A DNA stretch of 64,000 nt from Rhodobacteraceae bacterium Water-Bin34 (lineage in GTDB: Bacteria > Pseudomonadota > Alphaproteobacteria > Rhodobacterales > Rhodobacteraceae). The stretch covers positions 1-64,000 of the forward strand of contig FZLS01000007.1 of the NCBI GenBank assembly GCA_900197625.1, given 5' to 3'. Position numbers and translations under genes: made by a program. Below the pieces are notes generated by a model that searched no databases, had not been told where the DNA came from, and was given only the letters and a program-made list of their open reading frames with translations. Below, one piece after another: positions 1 to 7,940 of the stretch (position 1 is its first letter; every line of letters begins with the position of its first letter).

Positions 1-136
1 TAATGCTCCAAATATTGCACCTGTTATGATGCAACAAGGCGGAAGTGATGTTACTCAGGTGAGTTATAATGCTGGCAGTGGCAGCGGAGATGGAACATCG
101 TTAAGAGTATACGGGCTGACTGGCGCAATCGCATAA
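1..136 (+). CDS. C-terminal end of an unrecognised protein (partial)
   Basis: The window opens inside a + strand gene read in the frame that starts at base 2 and ends with TAA at 134-136. The visible 44 residues are rich in Gly, Ser, Asn and Gln and end in a short hydrophobic stretch. This composition suits a virion or fibre protein, but no family is recognisable. It converges on the minus-strand genes that follow, with a terminator hairpin directly after its stop codon. Confidence 0.6.
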   Translation, partial: NAPNIAPVMMQQGGSDVTQVSYNAGSGSGDGTSLRVYGLTGAIA

Positions 137-165
137 AAAAACGGAGATAATAAATTATCCCCGTT
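135..165 (-). terminator. Rho-independent terminator of the hsp20 unit
   Basis: An imperfect inverted repeat (about 140-151 against 154-165, one A/C mismatch) is flanked on the left by a run of seven A, which is a T-run on the minus strand. It therefore ends minus-strand transcription from hsp20 and the 40-residue gene. No T-run follows on the + strand. Confidence 0.6.
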
Positions 166-183
166 CCTATGTTCGTTATCAAC

Positions 184-306
184 TTATGCTATAGAGCTTA
201 CGCATAATATCATTACTCCAAGGGTAATAACTGTTAATGCTGTTTGAGCTACCATATCACAAAAGTGGCCGTCACATTCCTTAATATAGGAAATTACTCT
301 GTTCAT
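184..306 (-). CDS. Small single-pass membrane protein (40 aa)
   Basis: A short frame with ATG at 304-306 is preceded by a strong AAGGAGGG ribosome-binding site 9 nt upstream, which is the main reason to believe it. The N-terminal half is polar with two Cys; the C-terminal half is one continuous hydrophobic segment, so an N-out or N-in single-pass topology is likely. It lies between hsp20 and the terminator, so it is the last gene of that unit. Function unknown. Confidence 0.6.
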   Translation of the reverse strand: MNRVISYIKECDGHFCDMVAQTALTVITLGVMILCVSSIA

Positions 307-331
307 TTGGCTTGGCCCTCCTTAAGGCCGG

Positions 332-790
332 CTATTCGTTTAAAAGCGTTCTCTTACCAGATTTACTTTTTTTGCCGATGTCAATTTTACGAGGTTTCTT
401 CTCTTCAGGTATCACGTTCTCTAGTTCAATGGCCAAGATCCCGTTAACTAGATCGGCTCCATTAACCACAATAGTGTCTGAAAGAGTAAATGAGCGTCTG
501 AAGGCTCTAGCAGAGATTCCTTTATGTAGGTATTCACCTTCATCTTTAGAATCTTTTTCTGCGAAGACGTTTAGTACGCCTTCTTTAAGTTCCACCTCTA
601 TTTCGTTCTCATCAAAGCCAGCTACAGCAATTTCAATGGTGTATCTGTCGTCGTCTAACTTTACAATGTTGTATGGAGGGTAATTCGTTTGACCTGGAGT
701 CGAGTTCTGCATTCTATTTAGAACTCTATCAAATCCAATAAAAAATGGATCGCTAAGCAAGTCTGTTGTCATTCTTCGTGTATTAGTCAT
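332..790 (-). CDS. hsp20: Small heat shock protein, Hsp20/alpha-crystallin family
   Basis: A 152-residue protein with the alpha-crystallin domain: an N-terminal arm with 'DPFFIGFDRVLNRM', then the beta-sandwich core with 'YTIEIAVAGFDENEIEV', the 'LHKGISARAFRRSFTL' region and the loop Asn-Gly-Ile-Leu-Ala-Ile. Family members hold unfolding proteins as ATP-independent oligomeric chaperones. Hsp20 is common in marine T4-like phages, where a role in virion assembly or host stress during infection is assumed. A T4-type late element lies 93 nt upstream, so it is probably made late with structural proteins. Confidence 0.93.
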   Translation of the reverse strand: MTNTRRMTTDLLSDPFFIGFDRVLNRMQNSTPGQTNYPPYNIVKLDDDRYTIEIAVAGFDENEIEVELKEGVLNVFAEKDSKDEGEYLHKGISARAFRRSFTLSDTIVVNGADLVNGILAIELENVIPEEKKPRKIDIGKKSKSGKRTLLNE

Positions 791-889
791 TTTGCTATCT
801 CCTTTAAATTAAGCAAGATTTATATTTGGTCGATTAAATCCGACCGGTTTAACATGTAAGAACCCGATAATTCAGCATTCTTACACATT

Positions 890-897
890 TATTTATA
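890..897 (-). promoter_or_regulatory. T4-type late promoter for hsp20
   Basis: The minus strand reads TATAAATA, the exact T4 late promoter element recognised by gp55-RNA polymerase. It lies 93 nt upstream of the hsp20 ATG with only the leader between. Confidence 0.7.
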
Positions 898-917
898 TAC
901 AAAAATTGTATATTCTT

Positions 918-945
918 AAAAAAAGTTATTACTTTTTGTAATAAC
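918..945 (-). terminator. Rho-independent terminator after the dUTPase gene
   Basis: A perfect 8-bp stem (925-932 with 938-945) and 5-nt loop is followed on the minus strand by seven T. It sits 2 nt past the dUTPase stop and ends the clamp-loader/regA/dUTPase transcription unit that starts at the promoter near 5139-5167. Confidence 0.85.
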
Positions 946-947
946 CT

Positions 948-1457
948 TTATTCATCTGTTGAACCAAAGCCACCGTCACGGTCAGTTTTGATTCCTGGTT
1001 TATCTGTTGTCTCTACTATTTTAGTACGAAGAGTTTTTTCGATTAAACATTGAGCAATACGCTCGCCATGCTCGATTAGAGCCATGCTGTCTGAAATGTT
1101 TTCCAGCATCATGAAAGATTCTTCTACATAATCAGAATCGATTATACCAACTCCATTTACCATTGTCAACCCTTTCTTTAGAGCTTGACTGGAGCGAATA
1201 TACATTTTCATTACATGCTTTTCTGGAATATCGAAGATAAGACCGGTTGGTACTAATACTCGAATTCCTGGAGGTAGTTGAAATGAGTCTGGATTTCCAC
1301 CAACACCCTTAACTACAATTTGCATTTCTTTGTTAAATGCGTTATATGATCTTAAACGCTGACCACGAGTAATACATGCTTTAATATCGAAACAAGCTGA
1401 TCCAGCTGTTGCGTATTCAGGCACGGATGCCCGATCATTCACCTTATAAACATTCAT
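948..1457 (-). CDS. dut: Deoxyuridine 5'-triphosphate nucleotidohydrolase (dUTPase)
   Basis: Trimeric dUTPase, hydrolysing dUTP to dUMP and PPi to keep uracil out of phage DNA and supply dUMP. The 169 residues show the family motifs in order: 'YIRSSQALKKGL' (motif 2 region), 'NGVGIIDSDYV' (motif 3, catalytic Asp), 'GERIAQCLIEK' (motif 4) and the Gly-rich C-terminal arm ending GGFGST. It is slightly longer than bacterial Dut (about 150) through an insert near residues 30-60. It lies 3 nt downstream of regA and is last in the clamp operon. Confidence 0.95.
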   Translation of the reverse strand: MNVYKVNDRASVPEYATAGSACFDIKACITRGQRLRSYNAFNKEMQIVVKGVGGNPDSFQLPPGIRVLVPTGLIFDIPEKHVMKMYIRSSQALKKGLTMVNGVGIIDSDYVEESFMMLENISDSMALIEHGERIAQCLIEKTLRTKIVETTDKPGIKTDRDGGFGSTDE

Positions 1458-1460
1458 AAT

Positions 1461-1865
1461 TTACTTTTTCCCAATATTATATTTAGCTTCAAGTGTCCAA
1501 TTTGATTTTTCTTTGTGTGATAAAATTTTGATTTGATTAAGAGGAGCAGCAAGTTCGCCTGTTGCATCTTCATGCACAATAGAACATAACTCCCATTCTT
1601 CCAGAAGTTTAACAATCGTATTACGTCTTGCTTTATCTTCTTCTGTAAATGTATTCTTTTTTCCGTCGAGTATAAACAATTCCTTGAAATGTAGAATTGC
1701 GTATCTTCCCTGCTTATGCAAAATGTGGCATGTTTGATATAACTTCTTTTCTTTACGAGAAGAAATGCCAATTCGAGTTAAAGTCTCTTTAACTTTTAAA
1801 AAACTATCTGGGGAAGGAAGCGAAACTTCTATACCGACACCTTTGAAAATGTCTTCTGTTTCCAT
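1461..1865 (-). CDS. regA: RegA translational repressor of early genes
   Basis: Matches T4 RegA over its length, notably 'DSFLKVKETLTRIGISS' and 'LYQTCHILHKQGRYAILHFKELF'. RegA binds initiator regions of phage early mRNAs, including its own operon, and blocks ribosome entry. I place the start at ATG 1863-1865 (134 aa) because AAGGTG lies 9 nt upstream; an in-frame GTG at 1877 would fall inside that ribosome site. It follows gp62 as in T4, but unlike T4 the polymerase gp43 is not the next gene: here it lies 53 kb away. Confidence 0.95.
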   Translation of the reverse strand: METEDIFKGVGIEVSLPSPDSFLKVKETLTRIGISSRKEKKLYQTCHILHKQGRYAILHFKELFILDGKKNTFTEEDKARRNTIVKLLEEWELCSIVHEDATGELAAPLNQIKILSHKEKSNWTLEAKYNIGKK

Positions 1866-1941
1866 AACGTACAGCACCTTATTTTAAATTATTTTTTGTT
1901 GTTATCACGATGCGTCAAATGTTGCATCCAATATATTTATT

Positions 1942-2346
1942 CTATTTTGAACTTCCACCTATTGTGAGTTTGTTCTTAACAGATTTCATATCATCTTGCG
2001 ATAACGCCTTATAATATAATTTAGCAACTGTACGATTGCAATTATAAACTTGTTGAATAGCATCAAGATCTGTACTTTTATCAGCCTTTGGCCATTTTGA
2101 GAAACGTTTACGTTTACGTAAAGCACCTCGATAATAATCAAATTGAGCTGCATGAAACAGATGATGTCGCATATTCATTTCATTAGCATGAAGGATAGTA
2201 TCTTCAAAGTTAGTAAATCCACGATTAACTACATACGGAGTATATTGCTTTTCGATCTGATCAGGTGTATCATGATTTTTAATGAGATCTTCCTTAGAGA
2301 AAGATACTGCATTCATAAAATCAAAGGGGTTGTAATCTTTAGCCAT
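1942..2346 (-). CDS. 62: Clamp loader small subunit gp62
   Basis: Counterpart of T4 gp62, which with four gp44 subunits loads the gp45 sliding clamp. Recognised by position (between gp44 and regA) and by gp62-like sequence such as 'NPFDFMNAVSFSKEDL' and 'RHHLFHAAQFDYYRGALRKRKRF'. ATG 2344-2346 is preferred over an upstream TTG because GGAG is 9 nt upstream. The length (134 aa) is shorter than T4 gp62 (187 aa), as usual in marine relatives. The start overlaps the preceding 68-residue gene by 8 nt. Confidence 0.88.
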   Translation of the reverse strand: MAKDYNPFDFMNAVSFSKEDLIKNHDTPDQIEKQYTPYVVNRGFTNFEDTILHANEMNMRHHLFHAAQFDYYRGALRKRKRFSKWPKADKSTDLDAIQQVYNCNRTVAKLYYKALSQDDMKSVKNKLTIGGSSK

Positions 2347-2545
2347 CTTTAAATTCTCCAAATACCTCGGGTGCTAACTTCTGAGCTTGTTCTATAGCGT
2401 ATTCACTAGGATAATGTTTTAAACAACGATATGCTTCAAGTCTTATAGCTTTTGGAACACGAGGTGTTTTCTTAGGATCCATTAGATTATATAAAAATAT
2501 TCTGGTATTGTCAACTGCATATTTGCGTTCAACTGGTAGTGTCAT
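2339..2545 (-). CDS. Conserved small protein of the clamp-loader operon (68 aa)
   Basis: A soluble 68-residue protein with the block 'LMDPKKTPRVPKAIRLEAYRC', which looks conserved rather than random and is hydrophilic and helix-forming. It overlaps both neighbours by a few bases, which is strong evidence of translation within the gp44-gp62 operon. Function unknown; context suggests a replication or early regulatory accessory. Confidence 0.75.
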   Translation of the reverse strand: MTLPVERKYAVDNTRIFLYNLMDPKKTPRVPKAIRLEAYRCLKHYPSEYAIEQAQKLAPEVFGEFKDG

Positions 2546-2732
2546 TTCTTACTTCCTCGATAGCTTTAAGAACTTCATTAACTTCATCAGCACATGCTTC
2601 ACATGCTTTAAGAGTATGTAGTCCTTCAGCCGTATTAAATTTTACATTAAACGCGATCTTAGGATCAACGTCTACGCCACAATTAAAACAATGAACGGTC
2701 TTTTCTACTTTTTTAATAGACCAACCGAACAT
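2529..2732 (-). CDS. Zinc-ribbon-like small protein (67 aa)
   Basis: Contains two Cys pairs, 'HCFNCGVD' near residue 15 and 'ACEACADE' near residue 43, arranged like a zinc ribbon. The remainder is charged and helical. It overlaps its neighbours at both ends (TAATG at 2730-2734) inside the clamp-loader operon. It could bind nucleic acid or a replication protein, but no named family is evident. Confidence 0.72.
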   Translation of the reverse strand: MFGWSIKKVEKTVHCFNCGVDVDPKIAFNVKFNTAEGLHTLKACEACADEVNEVLKAIEEVRNDTTS

Positions 2733-2905
2733 TAATCCTCGTCCTTTTCGATAGGATTATCGTAATAATCGTGAGTACCAGCACGGTACCTAGCTTTACG
2801 TTCTTCGAGTATCATTGTAGAAATCCACAAACCTTTAGCCAAAACATATGTTACACCAAGTGCAATTGCACCTTGAAATACATTATAAAAAACATCTAAA
2901 ATCAT
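2732..2905 (-). CDS. Small membrane protein (57 aa)
   Basis: ATG at 2903-2905, TAA at 2732-2734. Residues 1-28 form one hydrophobic segment (Phe, Ala, Leu, Val rich); the rest is a charged tail with 'EERKARYRAG' and an acidic end. It fits exactly between genes that overlap it by 1 and 4 nt, so it is part of the operon. Function unknown. Confidence 0.65.
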   Translation of the reverse strand: MILDVFYNVFQGAIALGVTYVLAKGLWISTMILEERKARYRAGTHDYYDNPIEKDED

Positions 2906-3120
2906 ATTAAAATATCCACGACTTGGCCGTGGTCCTCAAGTGGTTGGTTTAATGTACCATTAGCATTATAAGTGGTGTATTGAACTTTTTCAACTACAAC
3001 TTCACCATTTCTTTCAACATGTCGAACATGTACTTGCATAGTTTTTCCATTAACTACTTCTGTAGTCATATAGGAACTTAACACTATTGGTACGTTTGTT
3101 GATGCTGCTATTTCACTCAT
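2902..3120 (-). CDS. Small protein of unknown function (72 aa)
   Basis: A beta-rich 72-residue protein, with alternating hydrophobic residues in 'MQVHVRHVERNGEVVVEKV', suggesting a small beta sheet. It overlaps the gp44 stop by 4 nt and the next gene by 4 nt. No recognisable family. Confidence 0.7.
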   Translation of the reverse strand: MSEIAASTNVPIVLSSYMTTEVVNGKTMQVHVRHVERNGEVVVEKVQYTTYNANGTLNQPLEDHGQVVDILI

Positions 3121-4088
3121 TTGTATTCAGATTCCAACATTACTTCAGTAAGGAATGCAACCATATTAACTTCGAGATCAGCTACAAAGTTTGCTTTGTA
3201 CATATAATCAGCAAGAGTAACTACGAAGCCTGGCATAGATTTAAGTTCAACTTTATCAGTTGCCATATCATAGATACGTCTGAACATTTCGTTCATATCT
3301 TGATCAGAGTTTGATGCAACCCATTTGCGCATACCTGTAAAGTTTTTTGTTTTAAGAAGTTTAAACATTTCGTCCATAGACTCTTGTTTGAGATTAACAA
3401 AGATACCTTCATCAATACGACCAGAGGAAGCATATGTTTGAAGCTCGGTTAATACTCTACGAAAGTCTGGAAAGTGTCGTTCAATTACTTTGGCAAGAAC
3501 TTTTTTGTCGTATTCAATACCTTCATTATCAAGGATTGCGTTAACTCGTTTAAAGAATTCCATCGCCATTTTAGGACGTTGCGTTGTCTCAATAGTAAAA
3601 TCTACTTCAGACAATCGAGACCTAAGTGGTTCAATGATACGATTTTTAAAGTTACATGTAAAGATAAACCCGCAATTAGAAGAATATTCTTCAATAAAGT
3701 TACGTAAAGCGGGTTGGACTGATGTAGCGTTGAGGTAATCTGCTTCATCAAAGATTACGTATTTACGTCCACCTGTAAGAGATACAGAGGATGCATATGT
3801 AGAAATTTCATATCGAAGAGTATCGATATTAACGTTAAGAGAACCATTCTTTACTATGTAATCACAACCAAGCTCTTCGAGCATAGCTTTAGCGATAGTA
3901 GTTTTACCAACGCCTGGACCACCAGTAAGTAATAGGTTAGGAATGCTTTCGTCTTCTACAAACTTTTTGAAAGCAGCCTTTGTTTTTTCAGGAAGGATAG
4001 TGTCATCGATTTTTTGCGGTCGATATTTTTCGACCCATAACACTTCATTTGCTTTGGATTCAATAGCCATATGTTTCACCATTTTCAT
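3117..4088 (-). CDS. 44: Clamp loader large subunit gp44 (AAA+ ATPase)
   Basis: AAA+ clamp-loader ATPase, homologous to T4 gp44. Visible elements: 'VEKYRPQKIDD' box II at the N terminus, Walker A GGPGVGKT near residues 56-63, Walker B 'VIFDEADYL', the arginine-finger SRL segment 'LRSRLSEVDF' and the C-terminal helical collar. ATP-driven opening of the gp45 ring places it on primer-template DNA. ATG at 4068-4070 (MAIESKAN...) is an alternative start. The gene is followed by four small genes and gp62, an insertion relative to T4 where gp44 and gp62 touch. Confidence 0.96.
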   Translation of the reverse strand: MKMVKHMAIESKANEVLWVEKYRPQKIDDTILPEKTKAAFKKFVEDESIPNLLLTGGPGVGKTTIAKAMLEELGCDYIVKNGSLNVNIDTLRYEISTYASSVSLTGGRKYVIFDEADYLNATSVQPALRNFIEEYSSNCGFIFTCNFKNRIIEPLRSRLSEVDFTIETTQRPKMAMEFFKRVNAILDNEGIEYDKKVLAKVIERHFPDFRRVLTELQTYASSGRIDEGIFVNLKQESMDEMFKLLKTKNFTGMRKWVASNSDQDMNEMFRRIYDMATDKVELKSMPGFVVTLADYMYKANFVADLEVNMVAFLTEVMLESEYK

Positions 4089-4147
4089 AATATAAAATAA
4101 ATGAGGGTTTGTTTATCAACGAGAGCCCTCGATCGTTCTTAAGCTTT

Positions 4148-4441
4148 TTACTGAACTTTATCAGCAAGAGGAGCATCTGCTGGTACGTCAGCTGGAGCTG
4201 CAGCAGGCATAGCGCCTTCAGGAGCTTGTTCACCTTCAGGTGCATTTTGGCGCAAGAAGATTTCTAGCTTATTACGTAGCATACCTACGCCAGCCATCTC
4301 ATTGCCTTCGATACCGCCTCTACGAGATACGACATCAATTAACTGTACAACAGTCGCAATATCTTGCAACGAAATTTGTACTGGTTCTTGTTTTTGCTCT
4401 TGACCCTGAGCAGCTGGGTTTTCATTTTTACTCATATTCAT
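4148..4441 (-). CDS. Conserved 97-aa protein between gp45 and gp44
   Basis: The central block 'ISLQDIATVVQLIDVVSRR' followed by 'LRNKLEIFLRQ' is helical and looks conserved; both termini are low complexity (Gln/Glu N terminus, Ala/Pro C terminus). It occupies the position of T4 rpbA but does not resemble it. It starts immediately after gp45, so it is certainly co-transcribed. A role as a replisome or polymerase-binding accessory is only a guess from position. Confidence 0.78.
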   Translation of the reverse strand: MNMSKNENPAAQGQEQKQEPVQISLQDIATVVQLIDVVSRRGGIEGNEMAGVGMLRNKLEIFLRQNAPEGEQAPEGAMPAAAPADVPADAPLADKVQ

Positions 4442-5104
4442 TTATCCTTTTTTATAAGTCGACTTAGTATCAATAGCCACGAAATACGTGACACCGTCGC
4501 TTTTAAACTCAGAGATACCCTTCGCGCAAAGAGTAACTTTGTAATCCTGAGGTAAAAGCTTGAGATTATCAGTTTTAATGATAATCTTAAATTCATCAGA
4601 GGTTGTGCCGATTTCGACGCCATAATCATCAGAATTATCGTTGCTACTATCAACGGCTTTCAGGTAGATTTTACCATCCTGACCGACGAAAGCAACTTCG
4701 CTAAATTGAAGAACACCAGCAGCTTTAATCACTGACTGAAGATCTTCCCAAGAAACATCTACTTCGACATCAGCAGTTGGCAGAGTAATATCTTTCTCTG
4801 GTGCTGCATGAATCATTGAGATGTCGGCATAAACATACTTAGTACGCTGTTTGCCTGCTGTAATCATGAAATATTTATCATGAAACTCTACTTCTGGATC
4901 TTTGTAAAGACCGAGAATAGATAAGAACCGAGATAGATCATATACACATGCTTGTGATGGGATCTGATCTGGGATTGTTGCTGTTGCCACCAAAGTTTTT
5001 TCTGGTGTTACTGTTTTAAGAACATTACCTTCTTTCATTTGAATAGATTTGTTAATGGTCGAAAAACTTTTAAGAATCGTAAGAGTACGTTCACTGAATT
5101 TCAT
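4442..5104 (-). CDS. 45: Sliding clamp gp45
   Basis: T4 gp45-type trimeric sliding clamp: 220 residues (T4: 228), beginning 'MKFSERTLTILKSFSTINKS', with the DNA-facing helices and beta strands of the two-domain clamp. It confers processivity on gp43 and, in T4, is also the mobile activator of late transcription through gp33 and gp55, all present in this window. First gene of the operon driven by the promoter at 5139-5167. Several window proteins carry a C-terminal motif that probably docks on it (see findings). Confidence 0.96.
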   Translation of the reverse strand: MKFSERTLTILKSFSTINKSIQMKEGNVLKTVTPEKTLVATATIPDQIPSQACVYDLSRFLSILGLYKDPEVEFHDKYFMITAGKQRTKYVYADISMIHAAPEKDITLPTADVEVDVSWEDLQSVIKAAGVLQFSEVAFVGQDGKIYLKAVDSSNDNSDDYGVEIGTTSDEFKIIIKTDNLKLLPQDYKVTLCAKGISEFKSDGVTYFVAIDTKSTYKKG

Positions 5105-5138
5105 TATATAAGCTCCTTAATGCATTGTTTATTTATTA

Positions 5139-5167
5139 ATAATATCATAGTCTATTTGAAATGTCAA
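5139..5167 (-). promoter_or_regulatory. Early sigma-70-type promoter of the clamp operon
   Basis: Minus strand TTGACA (5162-5167), 17-nt spacer, TATTAT (5139-5144), 35 nt upstream of gp45. It abuts the stop codon of the upstream gene, as several copies of this cassette do. Confidence 0.8.
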
Positions 5168-6031
5168 CTATTTTTTCCCTTTTTTATAGCTTTTCTTACT
5201 ACTTGAGCTATCGGCTGTTAACGAAGCACCAAGTTGTCCCATATGTCCAAGAGAACCTTTAAAGATGTAAGACCCAACATGCTGCAATTGCATCCAAGGG
5301 CACATCCATACTTTTAATCCAGCTTCACGCGCTTTCTTACAGAAAAAGTAATCTTCTGATAGATAACGTTTAGTTGTTGGATCAATAATACAATCAAAGA
5401 ATGCTGTAATCATTCGACTTCCGTCAAAATTATCAGTACGAGCATGATCTGGTTTGTATTCAAGTTCAGGGTAAGCTGCAGCAAACTTAGTAAATGTTTC
5501 ACGTGCTATAAGCATAAAGCCTGTACCACCTTCTCCAATCTCCATTGGTTCATTCATCTTAAATGAATTTTGCTTTTTAACTGGATTAAAGACATAATCT
5601 GCAGCATAGTTTTCTAATTCAAATGGGTTTTCTTTACCAAAGCCGGCATCTGCAGCTTTGTTAATCTTTTCCCAAGCAATAGTTTTCTTAGGATAAGGAC
5701 CTGTAACAATATTATATTCTTCTGGATCTTTTAAGTTAACTGCCATTAGACCTAATACGTCACGTGGATTAAAACCAATGTCGGCATCTATAAACAATAA
5801 ATGAGTACAATCAGATCTTAGAAACTCGTCAACGATATAGTTACGTGCCCTCTGAACCAAGCTCTCATTAAATAGGTAATAGAAATGAATACCAATACCA
5901 TTAGTAGCGCACATCGTAGCAAGATCTGTAGATGCTTTGGTATATGTACCAGCACATTGAGCGCCATACATAGGTGTACCTACAAAGATTTTTTGTTTTC
6001 GTAATTCTTCAATACTTACTTCTATTTTCAT
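5168..6031 (-). CDS. GT-A-fold glycosyltransferase-like protein
   Basis: A 287-residue protein with features of family-2-like nucleotide-sugar transferases: a start strand 'IFVGTPMYGAQCAG', a hydrophobic strand ending in the DAD metal-binding motif ('HLLFIDADIGF', near residue 80-90), and later 'SEDYFFCKKAREAGLKVWM', typical of the acceptor side (the ED motif). The target is unknown: phage DNA (hydroxymethylated cytosine) or a surface glycan are both possible. It overlaps dexA by 4 nt and so is co-expressed with it from the promoter at 6697-6725. Confidence 0.72.
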   Translation of the reverse strand: MKIEVSIEELRKQKIFVGTPMYGAQCAGTYTKASTDLATMCATNGIGIHFYYLFNESLVQRARNYIVDEFLRSDCTHLLFIDADIGFNPRDVLGLMAVNLKDPEEYNIVTGPYPKKTIAWEKINKAADAGFGKENPFELENYAADYVFNPVKKQNSFKMNEPMEIGEGGTGFMLIARETFTKFAAAYPELEYKPDHARTDNFDGSRMITAFFDCIIDPTTKRYLSEDYFFCKKAREAGLKVWMCPWMQLQHVGSYIFKGSLGHMGQLGASLTADSSSSKKSYKKGKK

Positions 6032-6672
6032 ATTTCAATTTGCTCCAAATCTGCTTCAGCTCTTACGATAGCTTGTAACCTCAGAATATCTGCAGCAACA
6101 TCATGTTTACTATCATGTGCTTTAAAATTGTATTCCCATTTTGCAATGTCGGATACAGGAATAAATCCGTTCTTTCCACCCGGTACATTAAAATCAAACT
6201 TAGCATCGATATATGTACGAGTATCTCTTACTGCCCAATACTTAAGGTAATCATTTAGCAATGAACTCTTATCAGCATTTTGAGCAATACGTTCTAGTAT
6301 TACTGGATCAAAAGTATTTGATCTTGACCACCAATGACTAATTGGTCCTTCAGCTCTTAAGTAATTGATAAACTTTTCCATAAACTGTACAGGATTAAGA
6401 TCAAGGTCTGGGTTTGGCTTCATATTTGTACGAAGCGCTGGTGGCTGATCTAACCACCATTGAAGATCACGTTCATTGTATTTACAACCGTGATTAACCA
6501 TTTGATCTTTAATATCAAATTTATCTTGAGTCACGCCGAGAACAAGTTCTTTAAAAGAATAAGGTTGCTCGATAAATCGTTCCCATTCAAACGTAGTATA
6601 GGAACAATCAATAGCAGGTACAACTGCAGCATGTTGACCTATAGTCTCAAAATCTATAATAAAGTGTTTCAT
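6028..6672 (-). CDS. dexA: Exonuclease DexA (3'-5' DnaQ-like)
   Basis: Resembles T4 DexA: DEDD-family start 'HFIIDFETIG' (first Asp and Glu), a central 'RSNTFDPVILERIAQ' (Exo II Asp) and the C-terminal 'HDSKHDVAADILRLQAIV' (Exo III His/Asp). The 214-residue length fits T4 DexA (227). It probably trims 3' ends of DNA or degrades host DNA. First gene after its own early promoter. Confidence 0.88.
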   Translation of the reverse strand: MKHFIIDFETIGQHAAVVPAIDCSYTTFEWERFIEQPYSFKELVLGVTQDKFDIKDQMVNHGCKYNERDLQWWLDQPPALRTNMKPNPDLDLNPVQFMEKFINYLRAEGPISHWWSRSNTFDPVILERIAQNADKSSLLNDYLKYWAVRDTRTYIDAKFDFNVPGGKNGFIPVSDIAKWEYNFKAHDSKHDVAADILRLQAIVRAEADLEQIEI

Positions 6673-6696
6673 ATTATTCCTTCAACGTTAGATTAT

Positions 6697-6725
6697 ATTA
6701 TAACTTATATGTGTACAAATGTCAA
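6697..6725 (-). promoter_or_regulatory. Early promoter of dexA
   Basis: Minus strand TTGACA (6720-6725), 17-nt spacer, perfect TATAAT (6697-6702), 25 nt upstream of the dexA ATG. Confidence 0.85.
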
Positions 6726-6728
6726 CTA

Positions 6729-7940
6729 TTAAATGAAAGCTTCTAAAGTTGCTTCTTCTTTGTTCCACAGTTCATGTTTTTGATTGATATTAGATTGGAA
6801 TAAGAAATCTGTATCAGCCCAAGGACGATCATTGTTAAATACTGCTTTAATTTCTTCACACATATCAGAAGCTGTTTGATAAGGTACGTTCTGACAAATA
6901 TGATTAACTGATTTCTTAGGATCTAATAATTCGAAATCAGAAGGTAAACCCATAATAGTCATTGCTTCACGATAATTAATATATCGATCTTCGTATGGAT
7001 GCGTGAGAACAGTTGGATAATGGCCAACAAAAGCTCCAATGTAATCCTTTGGAACAATAGTACCACGTCTCATAATATTACCACCAGATGCAAGCTTTTC
7101 ATATTTACGTTCGCATTTTGGAACTTCACGCTCATATCCTTCTTTATCCATCCATTTACCAACTACATTATAGTCGTGACCAGCCTTTTCGATCATAGAT
7201 TCTACATCATTGCCACGTACATTTTCTGTATTAAGGCTATCGTAATATTCACGATGAGTCATACCATTATTAACTTCTTCAAGCAAATAACGATAATAAG
7301 GATCGTCTTGACTTGGAATCTTTTCATTGATTGGTTCTACTTGGAAGTTTGATTTTACACCAGCAATAATGTCTTCGATCTTCTTATGAGGACGATTATA
7401 ATATGTAAGTAGTGGAGTACGATCGCCAAAACGTTCTTTCTTCCAAAAGAAGTAAAATGTACGCTTACGAAATTGTGGTACACCGTGTTTGATATTCTTT
7501 GTAAGATATAGACTCATTGAATATCCGTTTTCTTCGCCAATCTGTCTAAGCTTTTTCAGCATAAACTCGCCAATCTTACCAACTAATGCAGGAGCATTCT
7601 CTCCCCAGAATACGTTTGGCTTTACTTCGCCTAAAACATATCGAGCAGTTTTTTCCATCCATTGATTGTTTTGATTTTCTTCACCAGGCTTAGAATGATA
7701 TTGACTGAGACCAGCACAAGGACAAACACTAGACATTACATCAATCTTTTCACCAAGTGGAGCAGAACCACCTTTATCAAGTACATGATAAGGAACTTCG
7801 TAATCCCAATAGTTAAGTAAATGTTTTTCGTTGTCTTTAAAAACATCGTATGATAAGATATATTCTGGTCTAGAACCAAATACGTCGGTTGAAGCTAATG
7901 CCTCACCACCGATAAGTGGAATGATTGTCGCGTGTTTCAT
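6729..7940 (-). CDS. C5-cytosine DNA methyltransferase-like protein
   Basis: A complete C5-cytosine methyltransferase scaffold in 403 residues. Visible motifs are the motif I-like start 'IIPLIGGEALASTDVFG', motif IV with the catalytic Pro-Cys at 74-75 (SVCPCAGLSQ), motif VI ENAP at 114-117, motif VIII QFRKR at 156-160, a variable target-recognition region at about 200-320, and motif IX/X near 'YREAMTIMGLP' and 'QNVPYQTAS'. Family members flip out cytosine and attack C6 through the Cys. It overlaps the next gene by 4 nt. The C terminus (EATLEAFI) resembles the phage polymerase C terminus. With a dCMP hydroxymethylase in the same genome, its true substrate or product may not be plain 5-methylcytosine. 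Confidence 0.82.
   Translation of the reverse strand: MKHATIIPLIGGEALASTDVFGSRPEYILSYDVFKDNEKHLLNYWDYEVPYHVLDKGGSAPLGEKIDVMSSVCPCAGLSQYHSKPGEENQNNQWMEKTARYVLGEVKPNVFWGENAPALVGKIGEFMLKKLRQIGEENGYSMSLYLTKNIKHGVPQFRKRTFYFFWKKERFGDRTPLLTYYNRPHKKIEDIIAGVKSNFQVEPINEKIPSQDDPYYRYLLEEVNNGMTHREYYDSLNTENVRGNDVESMIEKAGHDYNVVGKWMDKEGYEREVPKCERKYEKLASGGNIMRRGTIVPKDYIGAFVGHYPTVLTHPYEDRYINYREAMTIMGLPSDFELLDPKKSVNHICQNVPYQTASDMCEEIKAVFNNDRPWADTDFLFQSNINQKHELWNKEEATLEAFI

Noticed and set aside
1878-1941. Separate early promoter for regA
   Set aside because: A TTGACG box exists, but no convincing -10 at 17 nt; regA is covered by the upstream operon promoter.
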